NCBI GenBank assembly: GCA_964628215.1
Contig: CAZVNF010000001.1
Coordinates: forward strand, 8,555 to 72,554
DNA from: CAIVAT01 sp964628215
GTDB lineage: Bacteria > Bacteroidota > Bacteroidia > Bacteroidales > FEN-979
Direction of reading: 5' to 3'
Length of the DNA: 64,000 nt
This document shows positions 27,217-38,100 of this stretch, piece by piece; positions within the stretch are counted from its first letter, which is position 1; each line of letters opens with the position of its first letter. Position numbers and translations under genes: made by a program. The notes beneath the pieces are model-generated. The model was not told where the DNA came from, ran no database searches, and saw only the letters and a list, made by a program, of their open reading frames with translations.

Positions 27217-27336
27217 TTTCTCGCAGATTTCCGCAGATGGAATCGCGGATTTCCGCAGAACAAACTAAAATATTAAACAACGAATATTACTTTTCTGCGA
27301 AAATCTGCGGGAAAATCTGCGAAAATCTGCGAGAAA
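27217..27336. repeat. Intergenic inverted repeat, TCTGCGG family
   Basis: TTTCTCGCAGATTTCCGCAG on the left is matched, with one mismatch, by the reverse complement of TCTGCGAAAATCTGCGAGAA on the right (27316-27336); the core words TCTGCG recur between. It begins 15 nt after the GH144 stop codon and takes up most of the 183-base gap to the next gene. Confidence 0.8.
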
Positions 27337-27385
27337 TTATTAGTTGGCAAACAGGTAGTTACCTTAAGTAATAACGCGTCAGGCA

Positions 27386-30300
27386 ATGAAAACCAGGATC
27401 AGAGAAAAAATCGCACCAATCATCATTTTGATTCTTACAACCACCTTTATCCAGGCGCAAATCCGTACACTGGACGAATTTGAAAACAAAGCCGGCTGGA
27501 GTTTTATCAGATCCGACGGGGTGAATCTGAATTTAACCGTTGAAAAAGGGTTCACCGGCAATGCAGTGCGATTCGATTACGATTTTACCAATGGTACCGG
27601 CTACGGGGGAATTCAGAAGCTTTTCCCGATCGATCTCCCCGACAACTACGAATTTTCATTTTATGTAAAAGCCGAATCCCCTGCCAATAATTTTGAAATA
27701 AAATTCATCGACAGCACCGGGAACAACGTGTGGTGGGTGAGCAACCGCAACTATACCTTTCCGCAGGAGTGGAAAAAAATCAGGATAAAGAAAAGACATA
27801 TCAGTTTTGCCTGGGGACCTGTAAATGACCAAAATTTAAAACGGATCGACAGGGTTGAATTTACCGTTGCTTCTTTTGTCGGGGGCAAAGGGACGATCTG
27901 GATCGATGACCTCCGGTTTGAACCGCTTCCTCCCGAAACACATGCATACCCGGCACCCTCGGTAACAGCCTCCTCCTCGGTAAAAAACCATCCACCGGAA
28001 TTCATTACCGACCAGTCAAAAGTGACCTACTGGCAAAGCAGGGACGTGAAGAACCAGGAGATTGTGGTTGATTTTAAAACCCGGAGAGAATTCGGAGGAC
28101 TGAAGATCAACTGGCTGAAAAACTATTATGCAAAAAGCTTTGACATCCTTTTGTCGGAGGATGGAAAAAAATGGGAGAAAGTTTATTCCGTTCAATCCAA
28201 TCAAAGCGAGGTAAGCTTTATCAGGCTGGCCGAAGCTGAAGCCAGATATGTAAAGATCATCCCGGGAAAAAGCAATTCTGAAAAAGGATTTGGTATAGAA
28301 GAAATTACATTCCTTGAAGTCAGCAGTTCATTGACCATGAATGATTTTCTGATATATACCGCAAAAAACTCCCATGCGGGCGATTATCCACGGTATTTTT
28401 TGGAACAGGCATCCTACTGGACCATTACGGGGGTTAACAATGATATAAAGGAAGCGCTTATCAATGAAGACGGGATGGTTGAGGCCGAAAAAGCGGGGTT
28501 TTCCATCGAACCGGTTATAAAGAGCGGGGATACCCTGTATAATTGGAGCAATGTGAAATCAATTCAATCCATGGGCGGTTCCCGGGACAAAGGCGAATTT
28601 GATTTTGTGCCGTCGGTAACCTGGGTATGCAATGATTTGAAATTTGTTACTGACGTCACCGCCGGCGGGGAGGCAAATGTCAATTCAAGGCTTTTCATCA
28701 GCTATTCGTTTGAAAATCTTTCCATGCAGCCAAAAGATTTCGGGTTGTACCTGCTGATCCGCCCGTACCAGGTAAATCCATATTACCAGTTTTTGAACCT
28801 CACCGGGGGCGTGGGAAAAATAAATTCTATCAAAGAATTGGATAATAATATTTTAGCCATAGACGACAAACTGATTCAGTCTCAAATAAAATATGATTCA
28901 TTCGGAGCATCTGTTTTTGATGAAGGGAATATGGCCGATCTTTTGCGCAAAGGAAATTTTCCTCAAAGCAAATACGCGGTCGATCAAAGCGGGCTGGCCA
29001 GTGGCGTGATAAAATACACGTTTCACCTCAAACCGGGTGAGCGCACGGGGTTTTTCCTGGTTGTGCCTTTTTATCCAAACAAGTCAACTGTCGAAAATAC
29101 CGGCTCTGGAAATGTCGCGGAAGAGTCGGAAAAAGCGGTGGAATTCTGGAAAACCAAAGTCGGGCATATCAGGTTTAACCTGCCCGAATCGGCAGACCGG
29201 ATTGTAAACACCTACAAATCAAACCTGGCATACATCCTGGTTAACCGCGACAAAGCAGGAATCCAGCCTGGTTCCCGTTCGTATGAGCGCAGCTGGATCC
29301 GCGACGGTGCGCTGACCTCATCCGCGTTGTTAAAATCCGGTATCACGCAGGAGGTAAAGGATTTTATTGACTGGTACACCGGGTTTCAATATGAAAACGG
29401 CAAAGTTCCCTGCGTGGTTGACCGCAGAGGCCCTGATCCGGTTCCGGAAAACGACAGCCACGGGGAGATGATTTACCTGATCCGTGAATATTTTAATTTC
29501 ACGAAGGATACTGCATTTTTAAGGGCGAAAAACAAAAATGTGCTGAAAGCGGTAGTATATATCGAATCACTGATCGCCGAAAGATCAACGGATTACTACA
29601 AATACGGAAACGACAGTGTGCGGGCCTGCTACGGACTGGTTACCGAATCGATAAGTCATGAAGGCTATTCTGCCAAACCGATGCATTCGTATTGGGATAA
29701 CTTCTTTACCATGAAAGGGTTGAAGGATGCGGCGGAAATTCAGAACATCCTCGGGGAAAAAGAAACCGGTGAACGAATCGCTAAAATTCGCGACACATTC
29801 AGGGAAAATCTTTACAACTCATTGCAGCTCGCAATGAAAACAAAGAAAATAAATTACCTGCCCGGCTGTGCCGAACTGGGTGATTTTGATGCAACATCAA
29901 CCACAATTGCATTAACCCCGTGCAACGAACTGAACAATTTGCCAAAACCGCAGGTATTTAACACGTTTGACAAGTATTATGAATTTTTCAATAACCGGCG
30001 TGACGGCAAGCTTGACTGGATCAATTACACACCGTATGAGAACCGTTTAATCGGCTCGTTTATTCTTCTGGATCAGCCGGACAGGGCACATGAACTGATT
30101 AGTTTTTTCTTAGGGGATCAGCGGCCGCAGGGGTGGAACCACTGGGCTGAAGTGGTATGGAAAGATTACCGGATTCCACGATATATTGGCGACATGCCCC
30201 ATACCTGGGTTGGCAGCGACTTTATCAATGCCATCAGATCCATGTTTGTGTATGAAAACGAGTTTGACCAGTCGCTTGTCCTGGCCTCCGCCCTTTACCA

Positions 30301-30571
30301 GGATTGGATAGATTCACCCTCCGGAATGTCTGTTGAAAACCTGCCGACCTATTATGGCGCGATTTCCTACGAAATAAAAAAAGTGAAGCAGATATATGTC
30401 TTTTCAATTCTTGGCAATGTAAATCTGCCTGAAGGCGGAATAAAAATCAAAAACTTCAACAGTTCAAAACTTCCTTCAAAAATAACTGTTAACGGAAAAG
30501 AGAGCCGCGATTTTACCAACAGGGAGATCTCTGTGAAAGAGTGCCCCGCAGAAGTAGTGATTTATTATTAG
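27386..30571 (+). CDS. Large exported protein: binding domain, F5/8C (discoidin) domain, (alpha/alpha)6 glycosidase-like domain
   Basis: A 1061-residue protein with a signal peptide (to FIQAQ). Residues about 25-185 are a galactose-binding-like/CBM11-like domain (FENKAGWSFIRSDG to GTIWIDDLRFEPL). Residues about 195-310 are a discoidin/F5/8 type C domain (ITDQSKVTYWQSRDVKNQE to GFGIEEITFLEV). A beta-rich linker follows, then an (alpha/alpha)6-barrel from about residue 610 with SYERSWIRDGALTSSALLKS, GKVPCVVDRRGPDPVPENDS and MPHTWVGSDFINAIRSMF. The WIRDG element recalls glycogen-debranching/six-hairpin glycosidases, but I cannot place it in a numbered family. Given the locus it may be a further beta-1,2-glucan-active enzyme. 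The transporter gene follows directly. Confidence 0.7.
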   Translation: MKTRIREKIAPIIILILTTTFIQAQIRTLDEFENKAGWSFIRSDGVNLNLTVEKGFTGNAVRFDYDFTNGTGYGGIQKLFPIDLPDNYEFSFYVKAESPANNFEIKFIDSTGNNVWWVSNRNYTFPQEWKKIRIKKRHISFAWGPVNDQNLKRIDRVEFTVASFVGGKGTIWIDDLRFEPLPPETHAYPAPSVTASSSVKNHPPEFITDQSKVTYWQSRDVKNQEIVVDFKTRREFGGLKINWLKNYYAKSFDILLSEDGKKWEKVYSVQSNQSEVSFIRLAEAEARYVKIIPGKSNSEKGFGIEEITFLEVSSSLTMNDFLIYTAKNSHAGDYPRYFLEQASYWTITGVNNDIKEALINEDGMVEAEKAGFSIEPVIKSGDTLYNWSNVKSIQSMGGSRDKGEFDFVPSVTWVCNDLKFVTDVTAGGEANVNSRLFISYSFENLSMQPKDFGLYLLIRPYQVNPYYQFLNLTGGVGKINSIKELDNNILAIDDKLIQSQIKYDSFGASVFDEGNMADLLRKGNFPQSKYAVDQSGLASGVIKYTFHLKPGERTGFFLVVPFYPNKSTVENTGSGNVAEESEKAVEFWKTKVGHIRFNLPESADRIVNTYKSNLAYILVNRDKAGIQPGSRSYERSWIRDGALTSSALLKSGITQEVKDFIDWYTGFQYENGKVPCVVDRRGPDPVPENDSHGEMIYLIREYFNFTKDTAFLRAKNKNVLKAVVYIESLIAERSTDYYKYGNDSVRACYGLVTESISHEGYSAKPMHSYWDNFFTMKGLKDAAEIQNILGEKETGERIAKIRDTFRENLYNSLQLAMKTKKINYLPGCAELGDFDATSTTIALTPCNELNNLPKPQVFNTFDKYYEFFNNRRDGKLDWINYTPYENRLIGSFILLDQPDRAHELISFFLGDQRPQGWNHWAEVVWKDYRIPRYIGDMPHTWVGSDFINAIRSMFVYENEFDQSLVLASALYQDWIDSPSGMSVENLPTYYGAISYEIKKVKQIYVFSILGNVNLPEGGIKIKNFNSSKLPSKITVNGKESRDFTNREISVKECPAEVVIYY

Positions 30572-30594
30572 CGTTCAACTCATCCACCGCCCTT

Positions 30595-32655
30595 ATGAAA
30601 GAACAAGAAGCAATCGCAGATCACACCACAAAACCAGAAGACAGGATTCGATTCACACAGCTGGCAGCTTATGGGGCTGGCGGAATCATTCCTATTGCCC
30701 TTTTCAACATTGCCGGGATCCTTGTCGGGCTGATGGGCAATATCAGTTTGGGACTGAGCGCTTTCTGGCTTGGAGCCATTTTGATCGTACCCCGTTTATG
30801 GGACGCCCTTTCTGATCCGTTTATCGGTCACCTTTCCGATAATACCCGTACCCGCTGGGGACGGCGTCGCCCCTACCTGTTGATAGGCGGAATACTCGTG
30901 GCAGTTTTTTTTGTCGTCATCTGGTGGATTCCAAAGGGCGATATGGTGCGTACCTGGTTCCCGTCGGATACGGGTTTCCAATGGTTTCAGCTTGGCTATA
31001 TTCTTTTTTCCCTTCTGCTGTTTTTCACTGCCGTGAATCTTTTTGAGATCCCTCACGGTGCTCTTGGAATGGAAATGACCACCGATTACCACGAACGCAC
31101 CCGTTTGTTCAGCGCCAAGAGTTTTGTAGGCAATCTTTTTGCCATGGGCACACCCTGGCTTTTTGCGCTTGCCAGCATGGAAATTTTTAAAGGCCCCGGG
31201 GGAAATGAAGCCGATGGCATGCGCTACGTCTCCCTGATGATCGCTGCTATTCTGATCCCGCTTTCTTTCTGGTGGTTTTTCAAATTACGTGAACCGGGAT
31301 TTGTAAAAGCCGCCACTCACGAAAAAACGCCCTTCTGGAAAGACATGAAACGTACCACCGGAAACCGGAATTTTATCATGCTGACGCTGACGATCTTCAC
31401 GCTCGCCATGGGCTTTAATTTCGTCCAGCTGATAGGGTCTTATATCCCTATTTTTTATGTTTTCGGGGGAGATAAAATTGCCGGAGCATACCTTCTTGCG
31501 ATCAACGGGATGATATGGGCGATTACCGGGGTGCTGGCAGTTTTTCCCCTCAACTGGATCAGCCCGAAACTGGGTAAAAGAAACACACTCACCATTTCTA
31601 TTATCCTCATGTGCCTGGCACAGCTTTCAAAGATTGTATGCTATAACCCTTCACATCCCTACCTGATCATCATCCCCACGGTGCTGCTTTCTGCCGGAAT
31701 GTTGTTTTTCTTCACCCTGGGATCTTCCATGGTGGGCGACATCTGTGACGAAGATGAATTAAAGACCGGCTATCGTTCAGAGGGCAGTTATTACTCGGTA
31801 TTCTGGTGGTTCATCAAAATGGGATCTGCCCTGGCCAGCTTTGTAACCGGGGTGCTGATCGTATTTACCATGTTCGATGAAACCCAGGTCACAAAGGTCG
31901 ATAAGATACAGGGAAGCGTCAGGGAGATGCGAAGCATCGTTCAGTATTGGAAAGGCTACCATGGGCTGAACAGTACCAATAAGGAGTGGCTGGAAAACAC
32001 GAAAACCAAGGTCGCTGAAGCGCTCACCGAATCAAAAGAATACACGACCTATCTTGACAAAGAATCACTTAAGGAACCTGACGAAGCAAACCGGATCCTG
32101 ACCGCGTACCCGGCAGAGCGGAAAAACATGCTGTCGAATGCACTCCTCACCACAAAGGCTACAACCAGTGAACTGGAACAGGTTCAATCGCTTCTGGCAA
32201 ACGTGGTGCCCGGGGTGAAGGATTCCCTGATGAATGCCCTCGTTGCAATGGCCATTCCCCTTACGCTGGAGACGAAACTTGTAAAGGCCAGGATGTATTC
32301 TTTTGAGCTGAGGTCGCACCTGGAAGCCAAATCGCTGGAAACGAAAAACAGCAGGGAACACTATGATGTCATCATGCAGGATATTTCCGGGGTAAACAAC
32401 CGGCTTGCCAGTATGAACACTGCATCCTCTATGGTTTTGCTGGACAGTGAACTCGGTTCAATTGAAAACAAAATCGTACCGCTCACCCAGCAAAGTCCGT
32501 ATACGCTTTTAATGATGCGCGTGGTTGAGATCGGGCTGCCACTGTTGCTGAGCCTCTTTTCAATATTCTTTGTTCTTAAGTACTCGCTTACGGAGAAACG
32601 AAGCCATGAAATCAAGGAACTTCTCAGGCAAAGAAGTGTGACAAATAAAATCTGA
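30595..32655 (+). CDS. GPH-type sugar:cation symporter (MFS) with large inserted domain
   Basis: A 686-residue inner membrane transporter of the glycoside-pentoside-hexuronide group (MelB-like). The N-terminal half shows the family motif around DALSDPFIGHLSDNTRTRWG, then RRRPYLLIGG and EIPHGALGMEMT; normal members have about 450 residues. After TM11 (ending VLIVFTMFDETQ) an extra, largely helical hydrophilic domain of about 210 residues is inserted before the last helix (VVEIGLPLLLSLFSIFFVL). The ATG at 30595 avoids an overlap with the upstream gene. Expected to carry sophoro-oligosaccharides into the cytoplasm for the GH35 and GH94 enzymes that follow 3 nt and 2.4 kb downstream. Confidence 0.88.
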   Translation: MKEQEAIADHTTKPEDRIRFTQLAAYGAGGIIPIALFNIAGILVGLMGNISLGLSAFWLGAILIVPRLWDALSDPFIGHLSDNTRTRWGRRRPYLLIGGILVAVFFVVIWWIPKGDMVRTWFPSDTGFQWFQLGYILFSLLLFFTAVNLFEIPHGALGMEMTTDYHERTRLFSAKSFVGNLFAMGTPWLFALASMEIFKGPGGNEADGMRYVSLMIAAILIPLSFWWFFKLREPGFVKAATHEKTPFWKDMKRTTGNRNFIMLTLTIFTLAMGFNFVQLIGSYIPIFYVFGGDKIAGAYLLAINGMIWAITGVLAVFPLNWISPKLGKRNTLTISIILMCLAQLSKIVCYNPSHPYLIIIPTVLLSAGMLFFFTLGSSMVGDICDEDELKTGYRSEGSYYSVFWWFIKMGSALASFVTGVLIVFTMFDETQVTKVDKIQGSVREMRSIVQYWKGYHGLNSTNKEWLENTKTKVAEALTESKEYTTYLDKESLKEPDEANRILTAYPAERKNMLSNALLTTKATTSELEQVQSLLANVVPGVKDSLMNALVAMAIPLTLETKLVKARMYSFELRSHLEAKSLETKNSREHYDVIMQDISGVNNRLASMNTASSMVLLDSELGSIENKIVPLTQQSPYTLLMMRVVEIGLPLLLSLFSIFFVLKYSLTEKRSHEIKELLRQRSVTNKI

Positions 32656-32658
32656 CAA

Positions 32659-35097
32659 ATGAAATTCAGAATTAAAGAAGACAACTTTTATTTTAACGAT
32701 AAAAAGGTATTTCTAAATTCCGGGGAGATCCATTATTTCAGGATCAAAAGGGACCTTTGGGACCTGCACCTGGAGGAAGCGAAAGATGCTGGTTTAACCA
32801 CCATCAGCACCTACATTCCATGGACATGGCATGAGCCGGAAGAGGGCTTATTCGATTTTGACGGCACCACCTGTCCCGAACGCGACCTGGCAGGCTGGCT
32901 TCAGCTTTGCCAGTCCCATGGATTTACCTGTATCGTAAAACCCGGACCTTTCATCCTGGCAGAGTACAGGGGAGCCGGTCTCCCCGACTGGTTTATGGCG
33001 CAGCACGGTGCCGAAGTGAAGATGCGTAACAGCAGAGGGGAGATCATTCAAAGTGACGGAGTGAGCCTCTTCAACCCCAATTACCTGGAAAAGGTTACCC
33101 TGTGGTATGATCAAATCATGCCGTTCATCAGTAAACGGGAAATATCTGCCGGCGGCCCCATTATCATGATGCAGATCTGCAATGAGATCGGGGTGTTCTC
33201 CTGGCTGGCGAAACAGGCGGATTATGGCAACAAGGTAAAAGATCACTTCATCGCATACCTGTCGGACAAGTTCACCTCGATTGCCGAAGTAAACAGTTTA
33301 TTGAATACCCGTTACCCGGATTTCGCCCATATTGAGCTTCCTCCCGACGGCAGGCTGCCTTATGCATCCAAACACGATCGCGGACGTGATTATGAATGGC
33401 ATTGCTTCTGGCGGCGCTATTACGGGGATTACCTGAGAATGCTGGCTGGCCTGGCCAGGGCGAGGGGCATACATGTTCCGTTGTATCACAACCTTCCCGG
33501 CTGGATTTACGGCAACGGATATGAATTCCCGGTGAACATCACCATGTATGAAGATTTGTTTGAAGAAAAAAGTGAGATCATTTTCGGAGTGGATCATATC
33601 CCTGAATTTGTTTCCTACCGCAACCTGCACGACGACCGGATCATCAATGACATTACTTATGCCATGCAGGGGAAAAAGCCTCTGTTTGCCGCTGAGTTCC
33701 AGTGTGGATCGCGAGAATATCATGTGGTAACCAATCCGCGGGAGATGGAGTTGTTTTACAAGGCAAGTGTGGCAAACGGGCTGACCGGCTGGAACTATTA
33801 CATGTTCTCCCAGGGGCGCAATCCTCGCCACAAGGGCTATTCCGGTGAAACATTTTACTGGTTCAACCCGCTCACGGCAGAAGGCAAACGCACCAGCGCC
33901 TTTTCCCTGGTGAAACGGATGAGCAGGATCATTAAAACCTCCGAAGAACTGATCGTGAATGCAAAGCGGCACGCGGAGGTATGCGTTTTATTCTATCCTC
34001 CGTATTATGCTACAGAGCTGGAAAGACCTTTTGATAATGGATTCGGGCTGCAATTCACCCCTTCTGCCATCCGCAGGCCGGCCTATTTCGACGGACTGCT
34101 GAAAGCGCTCCAGGTACTCAACGTGGAGTACGACATGGCTGATCTGAGCAAGGCTGCTGCCGATACGTTGCTTAAATATAAGCAGGTGTGGGCCTTCTGT
34201 ACGGATGAGATGAATGCCCTCGATCAGCAGACCCTGGTGGATTATACCAAAGCCGGCGGCAATTGTGTTATTTTTCCTTACCTGCCCGACCGGGAACTAT
34301 CGCAGAAAACATGCACCATCCTGCGTGATGCTCTGGCTGTTTCGCCTTCCGGAGCAGAAACCATCGACTCCCCGCTGATCGATGTTTTTGATCTGAAAGA
34401 TATCAAATGTGCCAATCCTCAAATCACCTTTTCTGAAGAATCGCTTTCCGGGGCAACAATAATTGCCAGAACGCTCCGGGGCACTCCCTGCGGATTCACC
34501 AAGCCTCTCGGAAAAGGAACGGTAATTCACCTGGGCACCTGGATCGGATTCGATACGGAAGGGCAAAAACCGGTATATACCGCTATACTCGCTGCATCGG
34601 AGGCAAAACTCAGACAGGCTGCTGCCGGAAATGAAAATATTACGGTGAGAGAGCGGTTTACTGATGAAAAATCCGCAATTCTATTCATGGCGAATTACTA
34701 CAACGAAGAGCATACAGGCAAAGTTACCTATACTCATCCCGAAACCGGCGAAATCATCTCCATTCCCTATACACAGGAAGAGCTGGTTTGGCCTGCCCTG
34801 TACGGTGTTTTAACCCCGGTGTGCCTGAAGGTATCCGACGGATTGCAAATCCTGCACAGCACCTCTGATATTCTCGGTTTTGCAGAAAAGGACGGACACC
34901 TGGAGTTAACGCTTTCCGGAGATCGCGACCTGGGAGGGGAAATTGTATTCGAAGGGGCAAATGTTTACACCATCCAATCTGCAGCACTGAATGGTGAGGC
35001 GGTTAAAATGGTTCGTGATGAAAAACGAATAGCTTTTACCTACGCCCATAAGCATAAAAAAGAGATGACCCTGTTTGTCAGGTACACCATAATTTAA
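32659..35097 (+). CDS. Cytoplasmic GH35-family enzyme
   Basis: An 812-residue protein without signal peptide. The TIM barrel begins at FLNSGEIHYFRIKRDLWDLH, a GH35 hallmark, followed by TISTYIPWTWHEPEEGLFDF and IVKPGPFILAEYRGAGLPDW. The acid/base is Glu176 in ICNEIGVFSW and the nucleophile Glu346 in FAAEFQCG. Most GH35 enzymes are beta-galactosidases, but a GH35 beta-1,2-glucosyltransferase is known from Ignavibacterium album that acts on sophoro-oligosaccharides. The immediate neighbour here, a GH94 phosphorylase of the right size, makes that activity the better guess than beta-galactosidase. Substrate not provable from sequence. Confidence 0.82.
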   Translation: MKFRIKEDNFYFNDKKVFLNSGEIHYFRIKRDLWDLHLEEAKDAGLTTISTYIPWTWHEPEEGLFDFDGTTCPERDLAGWLQLCQSHGFTCIVKPGPFILAEYRGAGLPDWFMAQHGAEVKMRNSRGEIIQSDGVSLFNPNYLEKVTLWYDQIMPFISKREISAGGPIIMMQICNEIGVFSWLAKQADYGNKVKDHFIAYLSDKFTSIAEVNSLLNTRYPDFAHIELPPDGRLPYASKHDRGRDYEWHCFWRRYYGDYLRMLAGLARARGIHVPLYHNLPGWIYGNGYEFPVNITMYEDLFEEKSEIIFGVDHIPEFVSYRNLHDDRIINDITYAMQGKKPLFAAEFQCGSREYHVVTNPREMELFYKASVANGLTGWNYYMFSQGRNPRHKGYSGETFYWFNPLTAEGKRTSAFSLVKRMSRIIKTSEELIVNAKRHAEVCVLFYPPYYATELERPFDNGFGLQFTPSAIRRPAYFDGLLKALQVLNVEYDMADLSKAAADTLLKYKQVWAFCTDEMNALDQQTLVDYTKAGGNCVIFPYLPDRELSQKTCTILRDALAVSPSGAETIDSPLIDVFDLKDIKCANPQITFSEESLSGATIIARTLRGTPCGFTKPLGKGTVIHLGTWIGFDTEGQKPVYTAILAASEAKLRQAAAGNENITVRERFTDEKSAILFMANYYNEEHTGKVTYTHPETGEIISIPYTQEELVWPALYGVLTPVCLKVSDGLQILHSTSDILGFAEKDGHLELTLSGDRDLGGEIVFEGANVYTIQSAALNGEAVKMVRDEKRIAFTYAHKHKKEMTLFVRYTII

Positions 35098-35109
35098 TCG
35101 TACAGGTCA

Positions 35110-38100
35110 ATGTCATTAAATAAAAAAAAGAGGCTGAAAAATGCTCAGGGACTCTCCTTCGACTTCCTTGAAAACGGAACTGTGCAGCACATTGAAGCTG
35201 CTCCTGTCAGGATCAGTCTTACTTCTGCAACACCTTTTTCAAAATCGGGAACTAACCTTTATCTGAGGAAAAGGACAACCCGTATTGAACACACTGCGTT
35301 GTTGGGACCGGAAAGTAACAGTCATTGCGAAATAAACAAAGATTCGTATACCACAAGGGGCAGCTGGGCAGGTATTGATTACCGTTGCGAACTCAGGCTT
35401 TCAAAAAAAAGTTTGAGCTGGCAGTGGCGCATCGATATCCTCAATAATTCCGAAGAGGCTGTTGAACTCGATTTGATTTATCTTCAGGATGCAGGTCTGA
35501 AAACGATCTCAAACGGATTGGTCAACGAATATTATGTGAGCCAGTACCTTGAACGGCGTATTCTCGAAGATGTAAACCATGGTTCTGTCATATGCTGCCG
35601 TCAGAACATGAAAGAATCCGCCGGCAATCCCTGGTTGATGATGGCTTGTAATAACCGGGCCCTCTCTGCCAGTGTGGATGGCATGCAGTTCTATGGAAAA
35701 ACCATCAGGGAGACCGGTATTGCGGAAGCACTTTATGCCCCCGTCCTCACCGGCGAATATTCCGGGGAATCCTCTGTGCTTGCTTTGCAGGAAAAACCAT
35801 TTACCCTGGCAGCCGGGCATCATCATCTAAGCACTTTTACAGCTACCTTTCGGCACGACCATCCTTTGGCAACTTCCGTAGATGATTTGATTCAATTATC
35901 CGATTTGTTCCTTGAGTTTGGGAATGAAGAAACATCCCGGGATGTTCATTCTGTGTTTATTCCGGATAAAAACATCTTCCAGCAGTCTGACTTTTTACCT
36001 GTAGCTGATTTGACTGACGGGGAATTGTCAGCATTTTTTGGCGAAGAAAGGCGCCATTGTGAAAAAGAAAATGACCGACTGCTTTCATTTTTCTGCAGCC
36101 GGAACAATCATGTGATGCTGCGCGCCAAAGAAATTCTGGCCGACCGTCCGCATGCACATATCATGCAGGCGAAAGCCGGGTTTGCACCTGACGAGAATAT
36201 TATTTCAACAACATCCTTTGCCTTTGGGGTATTCAATTCTCATCTTTCGCAGGGGAACACCAATTTTAATGTTTTTCTTTCGATTTGCACCAGCCAGTTT
36301 AACCTGGCCCGGGAGACAGGGCAGCGGATTTTTGTTAAAATAAATGGCAGCCAGTTCATGCTTGGCATTCCTTCAGCTTATGAGATCGGGTTAAATCATT
36401 GCCGGTGGATCTATAAATATGGTGAATATTGCTTCCAGGTGCGGACCTGGACCTCTAAAAAATCCGCAAGGGTAAACCTCGATTTCAAAGTGATCAGCGG
36501 CCCGGATGTAAATTTATTTATCACACATCATTTCGACCCCCTGAATGGCTGGACAGTTTTCCCGGGAAATTCCACCTGTGAATTTGTCGCCAGGCCCAAC
36601 CCGGAAAGCATGATTGCCGCCAAATTTCCCCGGGCACAATTCAGGATCATTGTGAATACCCTGAATACTGTGTACAAGGCATGTGGTGATGAGGTGCTTT
36701 ATGCGGATCAAACAAGCCGCAACGAAAAATTCCTGGTTCTCGATGTACGTGAAACATCGGATTTCTGCATGAGTTTTATCGGAGAAGTTTGCGGGTTATC
36801 TGATGAAGGAAAAATTAAAGACCCTGATAAACAATTTACTTCAGATACAGCCGACGCCCGGGAAGTATGGCAGGACCTGAGCATGAACCTTTCATTGAAA
36901 AGCGACCAGGAAGATATGGCAGCCATCCGGGAAATCCTGCCCTGGTATGGCATGAATGCATTGACCCATTTTTTAACACCCTACGGCCTCGAGCAGTTCA
37001 GCGGGGCTGCGTGGGGTACCCGCGATATTGCCCAGGGGCCGTTTGACCTGCTGCTGTGCATGGAAAAGTATCCTGAAGCAAAATCGGTACTTCGCATCAT
37101 ATTCTCAAATCAGAATTCCGATGGCGGCTGGCCCCAATGGTGGATGTTCGACAACTATCATACGATTCGTGCCGACAGCTCCCATGGAGATGTGTTTTAC
37201 TGGTGCCTGATCGCACTGAGCAACTACATCAAAGCGACCGGAGATATCGAAATCCTGGATGAAATTTTACCGTATTACCACGACAAAGATGCCTGCGCAG
37301 CTGAAACAACCCCTTTGACCGAACATGTTGAACGGCTTATACACATGATTGTCAAATCGTTCATCCCAGGCACCTCCCTGGTTCCCTTTGGCGGCGGCGA
37401 CTGGAATGATTCACTGCAACCTGTCAGCAAAGAACTTGCACAACGCATGATTTCAAGCTGGACGGTAGAGATGAATTACCAGGCATTTTCTGAATACAAG
37501 GCGGTGTTTGAAAAAACCGGCCAAACACAAAAAGCTGAAGAACTGGAAGCTATCTGCGCGCAGATTAAATCAGATTTCAACAAATATCTTGTCAGGGATG
37601 GCGTGGTTGCAGGATATGGACTGGTGGAAGAGGACCGCAGCATCAGTTTGCTGCTGCACCCGGCTGATAAAAAGACCAATATTCAGTATAGTATTTTGCC
37701 CATGAACCGTGGCATTATAAGTGGAATTTTCACCCCGGAACAGGCATCGCATCACCAGGACCTGATTGAACAACACCTGAAGGGGCCTGACGGCGCCCGT
37801 TTGATGAATCGTCCGCTCAAATACAACGGGGGCATTCAAACGCTGTTTCAGAGGGCCGAAAGCAGCACCTACTTTGGCCGCGAGATCGGCATCATGTATG
37901 TGCATGAACATATCCGGTATGCCGAATCGCAGGCACTTACCGGCAGGGCAGACGCCTTTTTGAAAGCACTTCGCCAGGCCATTCCGGTTTCATGCAGGAA
38001 CATAGTGCCTTGCAGTGATATCCGGCAGTCGAATTGTTACTACAGCAGTTCGGATGTTGCATTTAAAAACCGCTATGAGGCTGATGAACGTTATGATGAA

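Noticed and set aside
30541..30594. GTG start of the GPH transporter at 30541
   Set aside because: It overlaps the upstream gene and adds a charged stretch absent from the family; the ATG at 30595 is better.
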